DNA of 37,139 nt from Planctomyces sp. SH-PL62. GTDB lineage: Bacteria > Planctomycetota > Planctomycetia > Planctomycetales > Planctomycetaceae. Where the stretch lies: the NCBI GenBank assembly GCA_945905295.1, contig CAMDPX010000050.1, positions 1 to 37,139 of the forward strand, in the 5' to 3' direction. Positions 7,800-16,349 of this stretch are shown piece by piece. The notes under the pieces are model-generated. The model saw nothing but the letters and a program-made list of their open reading frames with translations. It made no database searches and was not told the DNA's origin. The position numbers were made by a program, and so were the translations under genes. How positions within the stretch are numbered: the first letter of the stretch is position 1; every line of letters begins with the position of its first letter.

Positions 7800-9296
7800 C
7801 TAATAAACCCGCCGTTGCCGTGATGACGGGATGTTGAGCTTCTTGCGGTACTTCGTGACCGTGCGGCGGGCGAGGACGTAGCCGAGCTTCTTCATCTCTT
7901 CGACGAGAGCGTCGTCGCTGAGCGGGTCGTCCTTGTCTTCTTTGTCGATGACCTCTTGCAGCTTGATGCGAACCACGGCCCACGCGACGTCGTCTTCGCC
8001 GTCGTCGGTCTTGGTGCCGCCTCCGAAGAAACGCTTCAGCGGAAACAGGCCGCGCGGAGTTTGAATCCACTTGTCATCGACGGCTCGCGAGACAGTCGTG
8101 ACGTGGACGCCGACCACGTCCGCGATCTGCTGCATTTTCAGTGGCGAAATGAACTCCGGACCTTTGTCGAGAAATTCCGTCTGCCGATCGACGATTGCCT
8201 GAGCAACTCGCTTGAGCGTGTTATGACGTTGCTCAATGGATTCGATCAGCCATTTGGCCGATTCGATTTTCCGTTTGACAAATTCCTTCGTGGTCGCGTC
8301 GCAGCCATTGCGAAGCATGTCGATGTATTTGCGGCTGATCCGCAGTTGAGGCAGCGTCTCTTTCGACAACCGCACGGCGTATTTTCCGTGATCGTCCTGT
8401 TCGAGGAACACGTCGGGCATCACAGTTTGCACCGGAACGTTTCGGAAGCGGCGGCCAGGATGCGGGTCGAGATGCTCGCGCATCTCCTCGCGAGCCATCT
8501 TGATCATGTCGATGGAATAGCCGGTCTTGCGTTCGATCACTGGCAGGCGATTCTCGGCCAAGTCCTCGAAGTGCGACGTGATGATCGTAATCACGACGTC
8601 ACGCAACGGCATGTCGTCGGTCACTTGCAGCAGCAGGCACTCGCGCACATCGCGTGCCCCGACGCCGGGTGGGTCGAGCTTTTGGATGAGTTGCAAGACC
8701 TGCAGCGCATCGTCGTTGGTGATCTGATGGCCGAAGACTTGTGCCAGTTCCGGTAATGAGCTTTGTAGACGACCGTCGTGATCGAGGTTGTGGATCAAGT
8801 AGTCGCCGAATTCACGCCACGCCGGCGAAACGTCGTAGAAATGAAACTGCTGGAGCAGGTGCTCGATCAGCGTCGGCTCGTCTTCTTGAATGCTGGCCAT
8901 CTGATCGAGATGCCGTTCTCCGTCTTCGGAGATGCGGCCGGACGACTGCCGCGACTCGGAATTGAAGCTGTCATCGTTCCAGTTCTCGTGCATTTCGAGG
9001 AGACGTTCAAAGTCCGCCTCGTTGTTGCCGTTCTCTTCGACCTTCAGTTCGCGAGCCTCGACCGGCGTTTCGGTCGCCGCTTCCTTTGCCTTCGCGAGTT
9101 CGATGTTGCGTTCGGTATCCGACTCCCCTTCGACGTCGTGCTCGGCCAACAGCGTCGGGTTCTCATCCATTTCCTGGTCGATGCGCTCCTGCAACTCCAT
9201 GAGCGGGAGCTGCAGAATCTCCATCGACTGGATCATCCGCGGAGCCAGCTTCATCTGCTGGCTCATCCGCATCTGTTGTGAGAAGTTCATGTGCAT
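7800..9296 (-). CDS. rpoN: RNA polymerase sigma-54 factor RpoN
   Basis: RpoN directs RNA polymerase to -24/-12 promoters and needs AAA+ activators. The 498 residues show all regions. Region I is Gln/Leu-rich (MRMSQQMKLAPRMIQSMEIL...). An acidic linker covers roughly 50-135. The core-binding and HTH domains follow, with LKMQQIADVVGVHVTTVSRA. The RpoN box is ARRTVTKYR at 476-484, with Thr where Ala is usual (ARRTVAKYR). A second in-frame ATG at 9290 is an equally possible start, since neither has a clear ribosome binding site. No sigma-54-type promoter was confidently found in the window. Confidence 0.95.
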   Translation of the reverse strand: MHMNFSQQMRMSQQMKLAPRMIQSMEILQLPLMELQERIDQEMDENPTLLAEHDVEGESDTERNIELAKAKEAATETPVEARELKVEENGNNEADFERLLEMHENWNDDSFNSESRQSSGRISEDGERHLDQMASIQEDEPTLIEHLLQQFHFYDVSPAWREFGDYLIHNLDHDGRLQSSLPELAQVFGHQITNDDALQVLQLIQKLDPPGVGARDVRECLLLQVTDDMPLRDVVITIITSHFEDLAENRLPVIERKTGYSIDMIKMAREEMREHLDPHPGRRFRNVPVQTVMPDVFLEQDDHGKYAVRLSKETLPQLRISRKYIDMLRNGCDATTKEFVKRKIESAKWLIESIEQRHNTLKRVAQAIVDRQTEFLDKGPEFISPLKMQQIADVVGVHVTTVSRAVDDKWIQTPRGLFPLKRFFGGGTKTDDGEDDVAWAVVRIKLQEVIDKEDKDDPLSDDALVEEMKKLGYVLARRTVTKYRKKLNIPSSRQRRVY

Positions 9297-9315
9297 GACG
9301 GACTCAAGTCTTCAA

Positions 9316-9413
9316 CCCCACCGGGCTTGCCCCGGTGGTTACCAGGCTTCTGCACTACTCATGAAAAAGTAGTGCAGAAGCCCGCGAGCCACCGGCACAA
9401 GGCCGGTGGGGGG
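9316..9413. repeat. Palindromic repeat between recR and rpoN
   Basis: Arms of about 44 bases (9316-9359 and 9369-9413) pair imperfectly. Each contains a separate hairpin of the type CCACCGGGCTTGCCCCGGTGG. The inner arms GGCTTCTGCACTACT and AGTAGTGCAGAAGCC pair perfectly around a short A-rich loop. Confidence 0.9.
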
Positions 9414-9425
9414 GGAATTCCTTCT

Positions 9426-10052
9426 TCAAAAACTCTGCCGGCCGCGCATGGCGTCGGCCAGCATTTCTTTATTGGCGAACTCTAGCACGCTCCCGGTGGC
9501 GATCCCGCGTGCGAGTCGCGTGATCTTCACCGAATCGTTCGCCAGCACGTTGCTAATAAACAACGCGGTGCCATCACCCTCAAGAGTCGGATTTGTGGCC
9601 ATGACCAACTCGGTGACGCCGTCGCGGCGGATGCGTCGGACCAGCGCGTCGATCGTGAGTTGTTCCGGACCGATCCCCTCCAGCGGCGAGAGGCGGCCTT
9701 GCAAGACGTGATAGCAGCCGTCGAATGCGTGCGAACCTTCGATGACCAATACGTCGCGCGCCTGCTCGACGATACAGAGCACTTGATGATCGCGACGCGA
9801 ATCTCGGCAGATATTGCAGAGCTCGTTCTCGGTCAGATTGAAGCACTCGCGGCACGGACGAACGCGCGTCTTGACTGCTCGGATCGAATCGGCCAGTTCG
9901 AGAGCTTCGCTTTCGTTTGTCAGCAGCACATGCTGAGCGAGCCGCTCGGCCGACTTCCGGCCGATCCCGGGCAAGCGCGCAAACTGATCGACCAATCGGC
10001 CCACTGCCGGTCCGAAGGGATGCTTCTCAGGTTCAAACATTTGCTTGGCCAT
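9426..10052 (-). CDS. recR: Recombination mediator RecR
   Basis: RecR works with RecO and RecF to load RecA at gaps and stalled forks. The protein has 208 residues (usual about 200). It shows a helix-hairpin-helix segment ([15 protein letters not shown]), a four-Cys zinc site (C67, C70, C79, C82), then the Toprim domain with [14 protein letters not shown], and the C-terminal signature [20 protein letters not shown]. The start ATG overlaps the ebfC stop codon by one base (TAATG), so the two are translationally coupled. The order dnaX-ebfC-recR is widely conserved. Confidence 0.97.
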   Translation of the reverse strand: MAKQMFEPEKHPFGPAVGRLVDQFARLPGIGRKSAERLAQHVLLTNESEALELADSIRAVKTRVRPCRECFNLTENELCNICRDSRRDHQVLCIVEQARDVLVIEGSHAFDGCYHVLQGRLSPLEGIGPEQLTIDALVRRIRRDGVTELVMATNPTLEGDGTALFISNVLANDSVKITRLARGIATGSVLEFANKEMLADAMRGRQSF

Positions 10053-10399
10053 TATCCACCCATTCCGCCGAGCATGTCTTTCATCGCGCCGAGGTCCATG
10101 CCTCCCGCCAATTGCGAGAACTCACCGGCGGCTGCTTCCTTGACCTTCCGCAGAGCTTCGTTGGTCGCAGCGACGACCAAGTCTTCCAGCATTTCGCGGT
10201 CTGCCGGCCGCAGCAGCGACTCGTCGATCCGGCAGCCGAGCACTTCCTGGTGGCCGTTCATTTCGACCGAGACCAAGCCGCCGCCCGCCGCTCCTGAAGC
10301 CGTCAGCCGGCCGAGCCGTTCTTTGAGCTCGCCCATTTTGGACTGAGCCTCTTGGGCCTGCTTCATGATCTGGGCGAGATTGGCGAGTCCTTTGAACAT
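10052..10399 (-). CDS. ybaB: YbaB/EbfC family nucleoid-associated protein
   Basis: This is a small DNA-binding protein of 115 residues (usual 100-110). It begins [20 protein letters not shown], followed by the core [11 protein letters not shown] and [15 protein letters not shown] seen across the family. Relatives form dimers that bind DNA and associate with the nucleoid. The C-terminal tail is Gly/Met-rich. It sits between dnaX and recR and overlaps recR by one base, consistent with an operon. A small GC hairpin (CCGCCCCTGCGGGCGG) lies in the 25-base gap to dnaX. Confidence 0.95.
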   Translation of the reverse strand: MFKGLANLAQIMKQAQEAQSKMGELKERLGRLTASGAAGGGLVSVEMNGHQEVLGCRIDESLLRPADREMLEDLVVAATNEALRKVKEAAAGEFSQLAGGMDLGAMKDMLGGMGG

Positions 10400-10424
10400 G
10401 GCTCAATCCGCCCCTGCGGGCGGC

Positions 10425-12272
10425 TCACGTTTCCTGGCTCGATGGTCGAGCCAAACTTTCTTTTTTCATCACTTTGGCGTTGAACAACTCAATCGCCCGC
10501 TCGACATACGGGTCGCCGTCGGTCGAGGTATCCATCCGGCGGTTCGGCTTGGGAGCCTGAACGGAATCCCCGGTCGGAGCCGGCTCGTCCGAGATTCCGA
10601 AGACCACCTGAACCGGCCGACCAGCCAGCCGAGCGACCACGGAATCGAGCCGTTGCCGAGCTTCCGATTGCTCGGCCAGCGACTTGGCGAAAAGGTAGCT
10701 CTTGGGAAACTCAACTTCCAGGCGGTTTGGCCCACGAATTGCCACGCGGCCGGCCTTCCGCAGAGCATTACCGACATCATCGCCAACTTCGGACAGGACT
10801 TGCGCCCAGAAGACTGATTCCGAACCGGCCAGAAAGTCCCCGCTTGACGGCGACGAAACCGACTCCGGGACTGCTGAACTCTGTGAGAACACCGACGGCG
10901 GAACCGCCTCGGCGACCGATTGATCCGGAGGATGGGCACTCTTGCCCGTCCCCTTGGGTGCCACTTCCACAACCGATTCCTGAGCTGTTTCTGAATCCTC
11001 CACCGGATGGGCAGGAATGCCCATCCTCCGACCTTCGTCGGCTGGCTCGGGAGTCACTGGCTCAAGCTTTTTTTTTTCTACATCGGCAGCCGGAGCGACT
11101 GCGGCTGAAGGAGTGCGGTTGGTTGGCGAGGACGCCAACTCGGTCAGCAGCGCATCGAGCGATTGCAGTTGTTCGAGCAGCGTGAGCCGGATCAACGCGA
11201 GCTCCACCAGCGCGCGGCCGAAGGTCGCTCGCTGCATTTTGAGCTTCGCCTCCGAGACGATTTGCAACGCGGCGACAATCGTGTTGAGTCCCCAAGTCCG
11301 GGCTTGTTTCCCCAACGCGTCACGACTGGCTTCCGAGACACTGATCATCGGCACGTTGGTCGCCTCGGCCGCGAGCACCATCAGATCACGCAGGTAATTC
11401 AGAATCTGGTCAGTCAGCTCGCCGAGTTGTGCTCCCTCCGACAGCGCGTGACTGAAGAGAGCTAGCGTCTGATTTCGCTGCCGGGCGATGACCGACTCGA
11501 AGAGTTCCATGAGCCGCTCGTCACTGGCCGTGCCAAGCAGGCGATGCACTTCGGCCGCCGTGATCCGCTTGTCGGCACTGGCCAGCAGTTGATCGAACAA
11601 CGATTGGCTGTCGCGCATCGAACCGGCGGCTCGGCGAGCGACCAATTCCAGCGCGGCCGGCTCGACTTCCATATTCTCCGACTTCGCGATGTCGGCGAGC
11701 CGCTCGATGATTTGCGACAGCGCGATCGTTCCGAAGTCAAAACGTTGGCAGCGCGACAAAATGGTGTCAGGAAGCTTTGTTGGCTCGGTGGTGCAGAAGA
11801 CGAACTTGACGTTTGGCGGCGGCTCTTCCAGCGTCTTCAGAAGGGCGTTGAACGCGGGCTTCGAGAGCATGTGGACTTCGTCGATGATGTAGATCTTGTA
11901 TTTCGATCTCATCGACGTGACGGTGACGTTGGCTCGCAATTCACGGATGTGGTCCACGCCGTTGTTCGACGCACCGTCGATCTCATGCACATCGACATCA
12001 CTGCCGACGGAGATACTTTCGCAAGCTTCACAGTGATTGCAGGGGGTTGCATCCACCGCGTTCGGACAGTTCAGGGCCTTGGCGAAGATGCGAGCGGTTG
12101 AGGTTTTTCCGACGCCGCGCGCTCCGGTGAAGAGGTACGCATGACCGACTCGGCCGGAAAGGATCGCGTTTCGGAGCGATGTCGCGACGTGTTCTTGGCC
12201 GATGACTTCATTGAAGCCTTGTGGGCGATAACGGCGAGCGAGGACGGTGTAGTTCCCGGAGGTGGATTCCAT
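10425..12272 (-). CDS. dnaX: DNA polymerase III subunit gamma/tau
   Basis: DnaX is the clamp-loader ATPase that also tethers the replicative polymerase. The 615 residues contain a Walker A motif, GARGVGKT at 50-57. A zinc module with C69, C78, C81 and C84 follows. The Walker B motif is DEVH at 131-134 and the sensor motif SRC is at 173-175. Domain III runs to about residue 380. The linker from roughly 385 to 490 is Pro/Ser/Glu-rich and includes residues 415-449, encoded by an in-frame palindromic repeat (10927-11029). A tau-like C-terminal domain follows. The start ATG at 12272 lies about 110 bases downstream of the SRP RNA on the same strand. Confidence 0.96.
   Translation of the reverse strand: MESTSGNYTVLARRYRPQGFNEVIGQEHVATSLRNAILSGRVGHAYLFTGARGVGKTSTARIFAKALNCPNAVDATPCNHCEACESISVGSDVDVHEIDGASNNGVDHIRELRANVTVTSMRSKYKIYIIDEVHMLSKPAFNALLKTLEEPPPNVKFVFCTTEPTKLPDTILSRCQRFDFGTIALSQIIERLADIAKSENMEVEPAALELVARRAAGSMRDSQSLFDQLLASADKRITAAEVHRLLGTASDERLMELFESVIARQRNQTLALFSHALSEGAQLGELTDQILNYLRDLMVLAAEATNVPMISVSEASRDALGKQARTWGLNTIVAALQIVSEAKLKMQRATFGRALVELALIRLTLLEQLQSLDALLTELASSPTNRTPSAAVAPAADVEKKKLEPVTPEPADEGRRMGIPAHPVEDSETAQESVVEVAPKGTGKSAHPPDQSVAEAVPPSVFSQSSAVPESVSSPSSGDFLAGSESVFWAQVLSEVGDDVGNALRKAGRVAIRGPNRLEVEFPKSYLFAKSLAEQSEARQRLDSVVARLAGRPVQVVFGISDEPAPTGDSVQAPKPNRRMDTSTDGDPYVERAIELFNAKVMKKESLARPSSQET
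10927..11029. repeat. In-frame palindromic repeat inside dnaX linker
   Basis: The outer arms GGAGGATGGGCA and TGCCCATCCTCC are perfect inverted copies. Each end also forms a hairpin (GGATGGGCAGGAATGCCCAT on the right, GATGGGCACTCTTGCCCGTC on the left). The insert encodes part of the flexible linker of DnaX without breaking the frame. Confidence 0.85.
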
Positions 12273-12283
12273 CTTTCATCGCA

Positions 12284-12368
12284 TCCTCCTACTCCTGCTC
12301 TTACTCCGACTCCTACTCGAATCAAAAAAGCCAGTCGAGCAGGAGTAGGAGTAGGAGTAGGAGTAGGA
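12284..12368. repeat. Palindromic repeat made of CTCCTA/TAGGAG units, between SRP RNA and dnaX
   Basis: The left arm 12284-12320 is built of CTCCTACTCC-like units and the right arm 12335-12368 of their complements (GGAGTA repeats). The loop is A-rich. It lies in the dnaX leader on the transcribed minus strand, about 12 bases upstream of the start codon. Confidence 0.88.
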
Positions 12369-12380
12369 CTTGAAAAGACG

Positions 12381-12500
12381 ACAGGCGAGGAAGGCGACCC
12401 CCTTCCGCACCTGAAAGCACATCGCTTAGGGCTGCTTCGGTTAGGATCTGACCCGGTTCACACGGCTCCACCGCAGTCAGAGGTCGCCTTCCCCGCCTGG
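12381..12500 (-). ncRNA. ffs: Signal recognition particle RNA (small bacterial type, 4.5S/ffs)
   Basis: On the minus strand the ends pair perfectly or nearly so over 18 bases: CAGGCGGGGAAGGCGACC at the 5' side against GGTCGCCTTCCTCGCCTG at the 3' side. The centre carries the conserved SRP core GTGAACCGGGTCAGATCC, then TAAC, CGAAGCAGCCCTAAGCG. The RNA pairs with Ffh to form the cytosolic particle for co-translational targeting. The apical loop reads UAAC (URRC type) instead of the usual bacterial GGAA. Its place next to dnaX matches the order in Bacillus. Exact ends are estimated from the terminal stem; a short T-run (GTCTTTTC) follows on the same strand. Confidence 0.92.
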
Positions 12501-12693
12501 CGAAGGTGAGGCGGCATTATCGGGGAAGCTTCTCGCCCGTCAAGCAGGTGGGATTTCGACGAAGTTGGCACGGTCAGTGGCGAGTGAATTCACAGCCACC
12601 TTAGAATCGCCCTCTGTATTCACATCTTCCTTCCGAGGATCCTCGGCAAGCACTTCACTCGACCGCACCTCTGGCTGCTGAAAGCATTTCAAC

Positions 12694-13986
12694 ATGATGA
12701 AGAAAATGGTCTGCGTCATTCTGGGAGGCGGCAAAGGGACGCGACTATTTCCGCTCACCGAGTTTCGCTCGAAACCGGCAGTTCCGCTGGGGGGAAAGTT
12801 TCGATTGATCGACATTCCGATCTCGAACTGCATCAATAGCGGAATCAACCAGATTTATTTGCTGACGCAGTTCAACTCGGTGAGCCTGCATCGGCACATC
12901 CGGCAGACATACACCTTTGACCGGTTTGGCGGCGGATTCGTGGAAATTCTGGCGGCTCAGCAGACCAACGAGGGAGAGGCGTGGTATCAGGGGACCGCCG
13001 ACGCTGTCCGTAAGCAGTTGCGGTATCTCGAACAGCCGGGGATCGAGCATGTTCTGGTCGTGTCGGGCGACCAAATCTATCGAATGAATTTCCAGCAGAT
13101 GCTGAAAACTCACGTCGATTCCCGGGCCGATGCGACGATTGCCGCTCTGCCGGTCCATCGCGAGGCGGCTTCGGCACTCGGCATCATGCGGATCGACGGC
13201 ACGGGGCGAGTGCAGGGATTTCTGGAGAAACCGACAACAGACGAGGATCTGAACCTCGTACGAACCGACCCGTCATGGTTCGACTCTCAGGGGATTCCCA
13301 GCAAGGGACGCAAGTGTCTCGCCAGCATGGGCATCTACCTTTTCAACCGGGATGTGCTGGTCGAGATCCTATCGAAAAACAACTACCAGGATTTTGGCAA
13401 AGAGGTCTTTCCGCTGTCGATTCGAGCTCGGCGCGTGCAGTGCCATTTGTTCGATGGCTACTGGGAGGATGTTGGGACCATTCGCAGTTTCTACGACGCG
13501 AATCTCGCGATCGCCTCGTCCAATCCGCCGTTCAATTTCGCGGATGAAGAGGCCCCAGTTTATTCGCGAGCACGGCATCTCCCCTCAACCCGCGTCGAGG
13601 GTGCGACGGTCTCCAACTGTCTGATCTCGGACGGCTGTGTGATCGGCAAAGGAACGGTCATCGAGAACAGCGTCATCGGTTTGCGTTGCCATATCGGAGA
13701 GAACGTAACGATTCGCAACTCGATCCTGATGGGTGCGGATCTCTACGACTCCGACGCACAGAAGATCGCGAACGCGAAAGAAAAGCGGCCGAATCTGGGG
13801 GTCGGATCAGACAGCCTCCTGGACGGTGTCATTGCCGACAAGAATTGCGCGATCGGCCGAAAGGTTCGGATTCAGCGCCATCCCGGCTTGGATGCGAACT
13901 GCGACGTCAAGGGCATTTATGTTCGCGACGGCATTGTGATCGTTCCGAATGGCGGAGTGCTTCCGGATGGCTGGTCGCTGAGTTGA
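12694..13986 (+). CDS. glgC: Glucose-1-phosphate adenylyltransferase (ADP-glucose pyrophosphorylase)
   Basis: GlgC makes ADP-glucose from glucose-1-phosphate and ATP, the committed step of bacterial glycogen synthesis. The 430 residues (usual 420-440) show the nucleotide-binding loop VILGGGKGTRLFPLTEFRSK at about residues 8-27. VVSGDQIYRMN and YWEDVGTIRSFYDANL follow in the catalytic domain. The C-terminal part is a left-handed beta-helix with hexapeptide-like turns (VIGKGTVIENSVIG). The overall pattern resembles the cyanobacterial/plant type more than the E. coli type. It stands alone on the plus strand, with no clear ribosome binding site before the ATG. glgP, which degrades glycogen, lies 11 kb downstream. 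Confidence 0.96.
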   Translation: MMKKMVCVILGGGKGTRLFPLTEFRSKPAVPLGGKFRLIDIPISNCINSGINQIYLLTQFNSVSLHRHIRQTYTFDRFGGGFVEILAAQQTNEGEAWYQGTADAVRKQLRYLEQPGIEHVLVVSGDQIYRMNFQQMLKTHVDSRADATIAALPVHREAASALGIMRIDGTGRVQGFLEKPTTDEDLNLVRTDPSWFDSQGIPSKGRKCLASMGIYLFNRDVLVEILSKNNYQDFGKEVFPLSIRARRVQCHLFDGYWEDVGTIRSFYDANLAIASSNPPFNFADEEAPVYSRARHLPSTRVEGATVSNCLISDGCVIGKGTVIENSVIGLRCHIGENVTIRNSILMGADLYDSDAQKIANAKEKRPNLGVGSDSLLDGVIADKNCAIGRKVRIQRHPGLDANCDVKGIYVRDGIVIVPNGGVLPDGWSLS

Positions 13987-14014
13987 ATCTCGCGACTCTT
14001 CGCCGAAGCGTCGC

Positions 14015-14503
14015 TTACTTTTTTCCGAGTGCGCGTTGCGCAGCGAAGAAGTCTTGCAGGAGCCCTTTGCACTCTGGTTGCAGAACGCCGCCGAGGACTG
14101 CGGCTCGGTGATTGAGCCGCGCGTCGTCGGTGATCTGGAAGAGCGAGTGGCAGGCCCCAGCTTTCGAATCGGTCGTGCCGTAGATGACCGTCGGAATGCG
14201 AGCCAGGACGATGGCTCCCGCGCACATCGGGCAGGGTTCGAGCGTGATGTAGATCGTGCAATCGAGCAGCCGCCAGGATTCGAGCGATTGCGCGGCTTGC
14301 GTAATGGCGATCATCTCGGCATGCGCGGTCGGGTCTTTGAGCGACTCACGCTGGTTGTAGCCTTCGCCGATGATGCGTCCGTCGTGAACGATCACCGCAC
14401 CGATGGGGACTTCACCTTCGTCATACGCCTGCCGAGCGAGTTCGAGGGCGGCTCGCATCCAGCGTTCGTGCGGCTGCATCGGGTTGTCATCGGGGCGGAT
14501 CAT
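14015..14503 (-). CDS. tadA: tRNA-specific adenosine deaminase TadA
   Basis: TadA converts A34 to inosine at the tRNA-Arg(ACG) wobble position. With the ATG at 14503 the protein has 162 residues (usual 150-170). The zinc and catalytic motif H-A-E is at 61-63, and P-C-P-M-C-A-G provides C91 and C94. The N-terminal [20 protein letters not shown] segment is typical. Upstream starts (a GTG at 14524) are unlikely because they lie in the adjoining repeat; an ATG at 14479 is another candidate. The gene converges on glgC. Confidence 0.93.
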   Translation of the reverse strand: MIRPDDNPMQPHERWMRAALELARQAYDEGEVPIGAVIVHDGRIIGEGYNQRESLKDPTAHAEMIAITQAAQSLESWRLLDCTIYITLEPCPMCAGAIVLARIPTVIYGTTDSKAGACHSLFQITDDARLNHRAAVLGGVLQPECKGLLQDFFAAQRALGKK

Positions 14504-14515
14504 GCCGAGGCTCTT

Positions 14516-14573
14516 GTGGAGCACGTTTTCAACGTGCTCGGCACATCACGGGCACGTTGAAAACGTGCCCCAC
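14516..14573. repeat. Palindromic repeat between tig and tadA (GCACGTTTTCAACGTGC family)
   Basis: Two hairpins, GAGCACGTTTTCAACGTGCTC and GGGCACGTTGAAAACGTGCCC, lie in inverted orientation inside outer arms GTGG/CCAC. They are separated by about 10 bases. The element fills nearly all of the gap between the tig stop and the tadA start. Confidence 0.9.
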
Positions 14574-14577
14574 GAAA

Positions 14578-16053
14578 TTACGCCTTCGGCCCAACCGGCT
14601 CGTCCGGGTTGTGGCAGACTTCCAGCTCAACGGCTTCGACGTTGAGCGTATCCGGCGTCTCCATCGGGACGTCCTCGAAGACCGCTTTGGAGAGGATCAC
14701 ATCGACGGCCTTGCGCTCGCGGATTTGAGCTTCCAAGTTCTCGATGACGCCAGACTTCTCCATGCGAGCACGCATGCGGCGGATGTTTTCTCCGCGTGAC
14801 ATCGCCATGTAGTGCAATTCGGCTTCGACGTCGTACTCGCTGACTTCGATCCCCTCCTGAGTGGCGATCTTGTCGAGGATGAAGTGTTCCTTCATCGCTT
14901 GGCGAGTCATGGAGACTTGATGCTGACGGAGTTCGTTCTCACGCACGCGGATGTGTTGCTCGGTGTACCCGGCCTGCTGCATTTCGAGGACTTCGCGATA
15001 CATCGCGTTCTCGACTTGTTTGAGCACGAGGTCTTCCGGCAGTTCCCAGGTCGCTGAAGCGGTGATCTTGTCGAGCACCTGGCGGCGAACCGCTTGTCGC
15101 TGGTCATACTGAATTTGCCGCTGCAAGGCTTGCTCGATCTCGATGCGAAGTTCGTCAATGGTTTCGACGCCGACTCGCTGAAACAACGCGCGGTTGAGTT
15201 CAGGCAACTTGACGCGATTGACCTCTTCGATCTTCAGCGTGGCCTGCACCTTCTCGCCGCGCATGGCGAGGTTTTCGGCTTCCTTCGAGATGGTAATGGT
15301 CGCCTCACGCGTGTCGCCCGCTTTCGCGCCTGCAACAAGCTTGTCAAAGTCGGCAATCTCGCCGTCTTCAAATCGCAGGGTCGAACGGACGCGAGCGGAG
15401 AAGTGGGCGTGGTCTTGCAGCGTGCCATCTTTGTACGCGAACGAGGCACAAATTTTGACGAAGTCACCCGGTTCGACACCGGTCTCCGAGGGGACGTGTT
15501 CAGCATATTGCTCGAGGAACCGCTGTTGAGCGGCATCAACATCCGCCTCGGTCGATTCGCGAGTCGGCCGCTTGATCGTCATCTGATCGTAGGCGGGCAA
15601 ATCCAACGACGGACGCACTTCGACTTGGAATTCGTACTCGAAGTCGCCGGCGTCAGGAATCGTCAGATTCTCAACGTCGAGGTCTGGCTCGTTGATCGGT
15701 TCGATGTTCGTGTCTTGCGAGAGCTGCTCGAGACTGCCGATCAAGACCTTCTGCTTGATCTCGTCGTTGAGCTCGCGCGCGAACCGCTTGGCGATGATGT
15801 CCTTGGGAGCCTTGCCCGGACGGAAGCCCGGTACGGCGGCCTTGGACTTCATCTCGTCGAGCACGAAGTTGCGGATGTGCGAGATGTCGTCTTGGGGCAC
15901 CTTCACTTTGACGTGCTTCTTGCAGGGGCCGATGTCTCGGACATCGACGCCCAGCGTCATGCGCCAGCCTGCGGCCACTTCGGCTTTGGTTTCGGTCGCC
16001 GGGGCATCGGCAGATTCAGCGGTGGTTGGTTCTTGTTCGGCGACGGTACTCAC
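14578..16053 (-). CDS. tig: Trigger factor, ribosome-bound chaperone and prolyl isomerase
   Basis: Trigger factor binds ribosomal protein L23 at the exit tunnel and shields nascent chains. The 491 residues are somewhat longer than usual (about 430-450), due to a 30-residue Ala/Glu/Thr-rich N-terminal extension. The ribosome-binding signature G-F-R-P-G-K-A-P is at 76-83. The middle PPIase-like domain spans about 190-280, and the helical C-terminal chaperone domain runs to about 470. The start is a GTG at 16053, supported by GAAGGAAA about seven bases upstream. The common neighbours clpP and clpX are not adjacent. Confidence 0.95.
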   Translation of the reverse strand: MSTVAEQEPTTAESADAPATETKAEVAAGWRMTLGVDVRDIGPCKKHVKVKVPQDDISHIRNFVLDEMKSKAAVPGFRPGKAPKDIIAKRFARELNDEIKQKVLIGSLEQLSQDTNIEPINEPDLDVENLTIPDAGDFEYEFQVEVRPSLDLPAYDQMTIKRPTRESTEADVDAAQQRFLEQYAEHVPSETGVEPGDFVKICASFAYKDGTLQDHAHFSARVRSTLRFEDGEIADFDKLVAGAKAGDTREATITISKEAENLAMRGEKVQATLKIEEVNRVKLPELNRALFQRVGVETIDELRIEIEQALQRQIQYDQRQAVRRQVLDKITASATWELPEDLVLKQVENAMYREVLEMQQAGYTEQHIRVRENELRQHQVSMTRQAMKEHFILDKIATQEGIEVSEYDVEAELHYMAMSRGENIRRMRARMEKSGVIENLEAQIRERKAVDVILSKAVFEDVPMETPDTLNVEAVELEVCHNPDEPVGPKA

Positions 16054-16159
16054 GGGGTGTTTCCTTCAAGGGAGCCGGAACGGGTGCTCGACTAGCTCCA
16101 AACGCGGGGCACGCCCGCCAACAAAAAAACTGGACCGCCAGCAGCCCAGTTCGGGAAGA

Positions 16160-16230
16160 GCGGGAGACGGGGATCGAACCCGCGACAACCACGTTGGCAA
16201 CGTGGTGCTCTACCACTGAGCTACTCCCGC
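16160..16230 (-). tRNA. tRNA-Gly (anticodon GCC)
   Basis: This 71-base minus-strand gene folds as a full cloverleaf. The acceptor stem GCGGGAG pairs with CTCCCGC. The D-arm is GCTCAGTGGTAGAGC. The anticodon stem CCACG/CGTGG carries the loop TTGCCAA, giving anticodon GCC. The T-arm contains GGTTCGATCC. CCA is not encoded. Confidence 0.97.
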
Positions 16231-16349
16231 AAGTCGTGCGGGGCGAGGATATAGCGGCCACCGTCCCGATGGGTCAAGGCCCGCGCGCGAATTTGCCGCT
16301 CGGTGAACTTCTTGATGAATCCCACCGCCAGCGAGAGTGCAAACCGGAG

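Noticed and set aside
10040..10060. Possible frameshift between ebfC and recR
   Set aside because: The TAATG overlap is a normal coupled stop/start; both proteins are complete.
12560..12580. Sigma-54 promoter-like TGGCAC upstream of glgC
   Set aside because: The -12 element (TTGC) is not at the right spacing, so the match is no better than chance despite rpoN being in the window.
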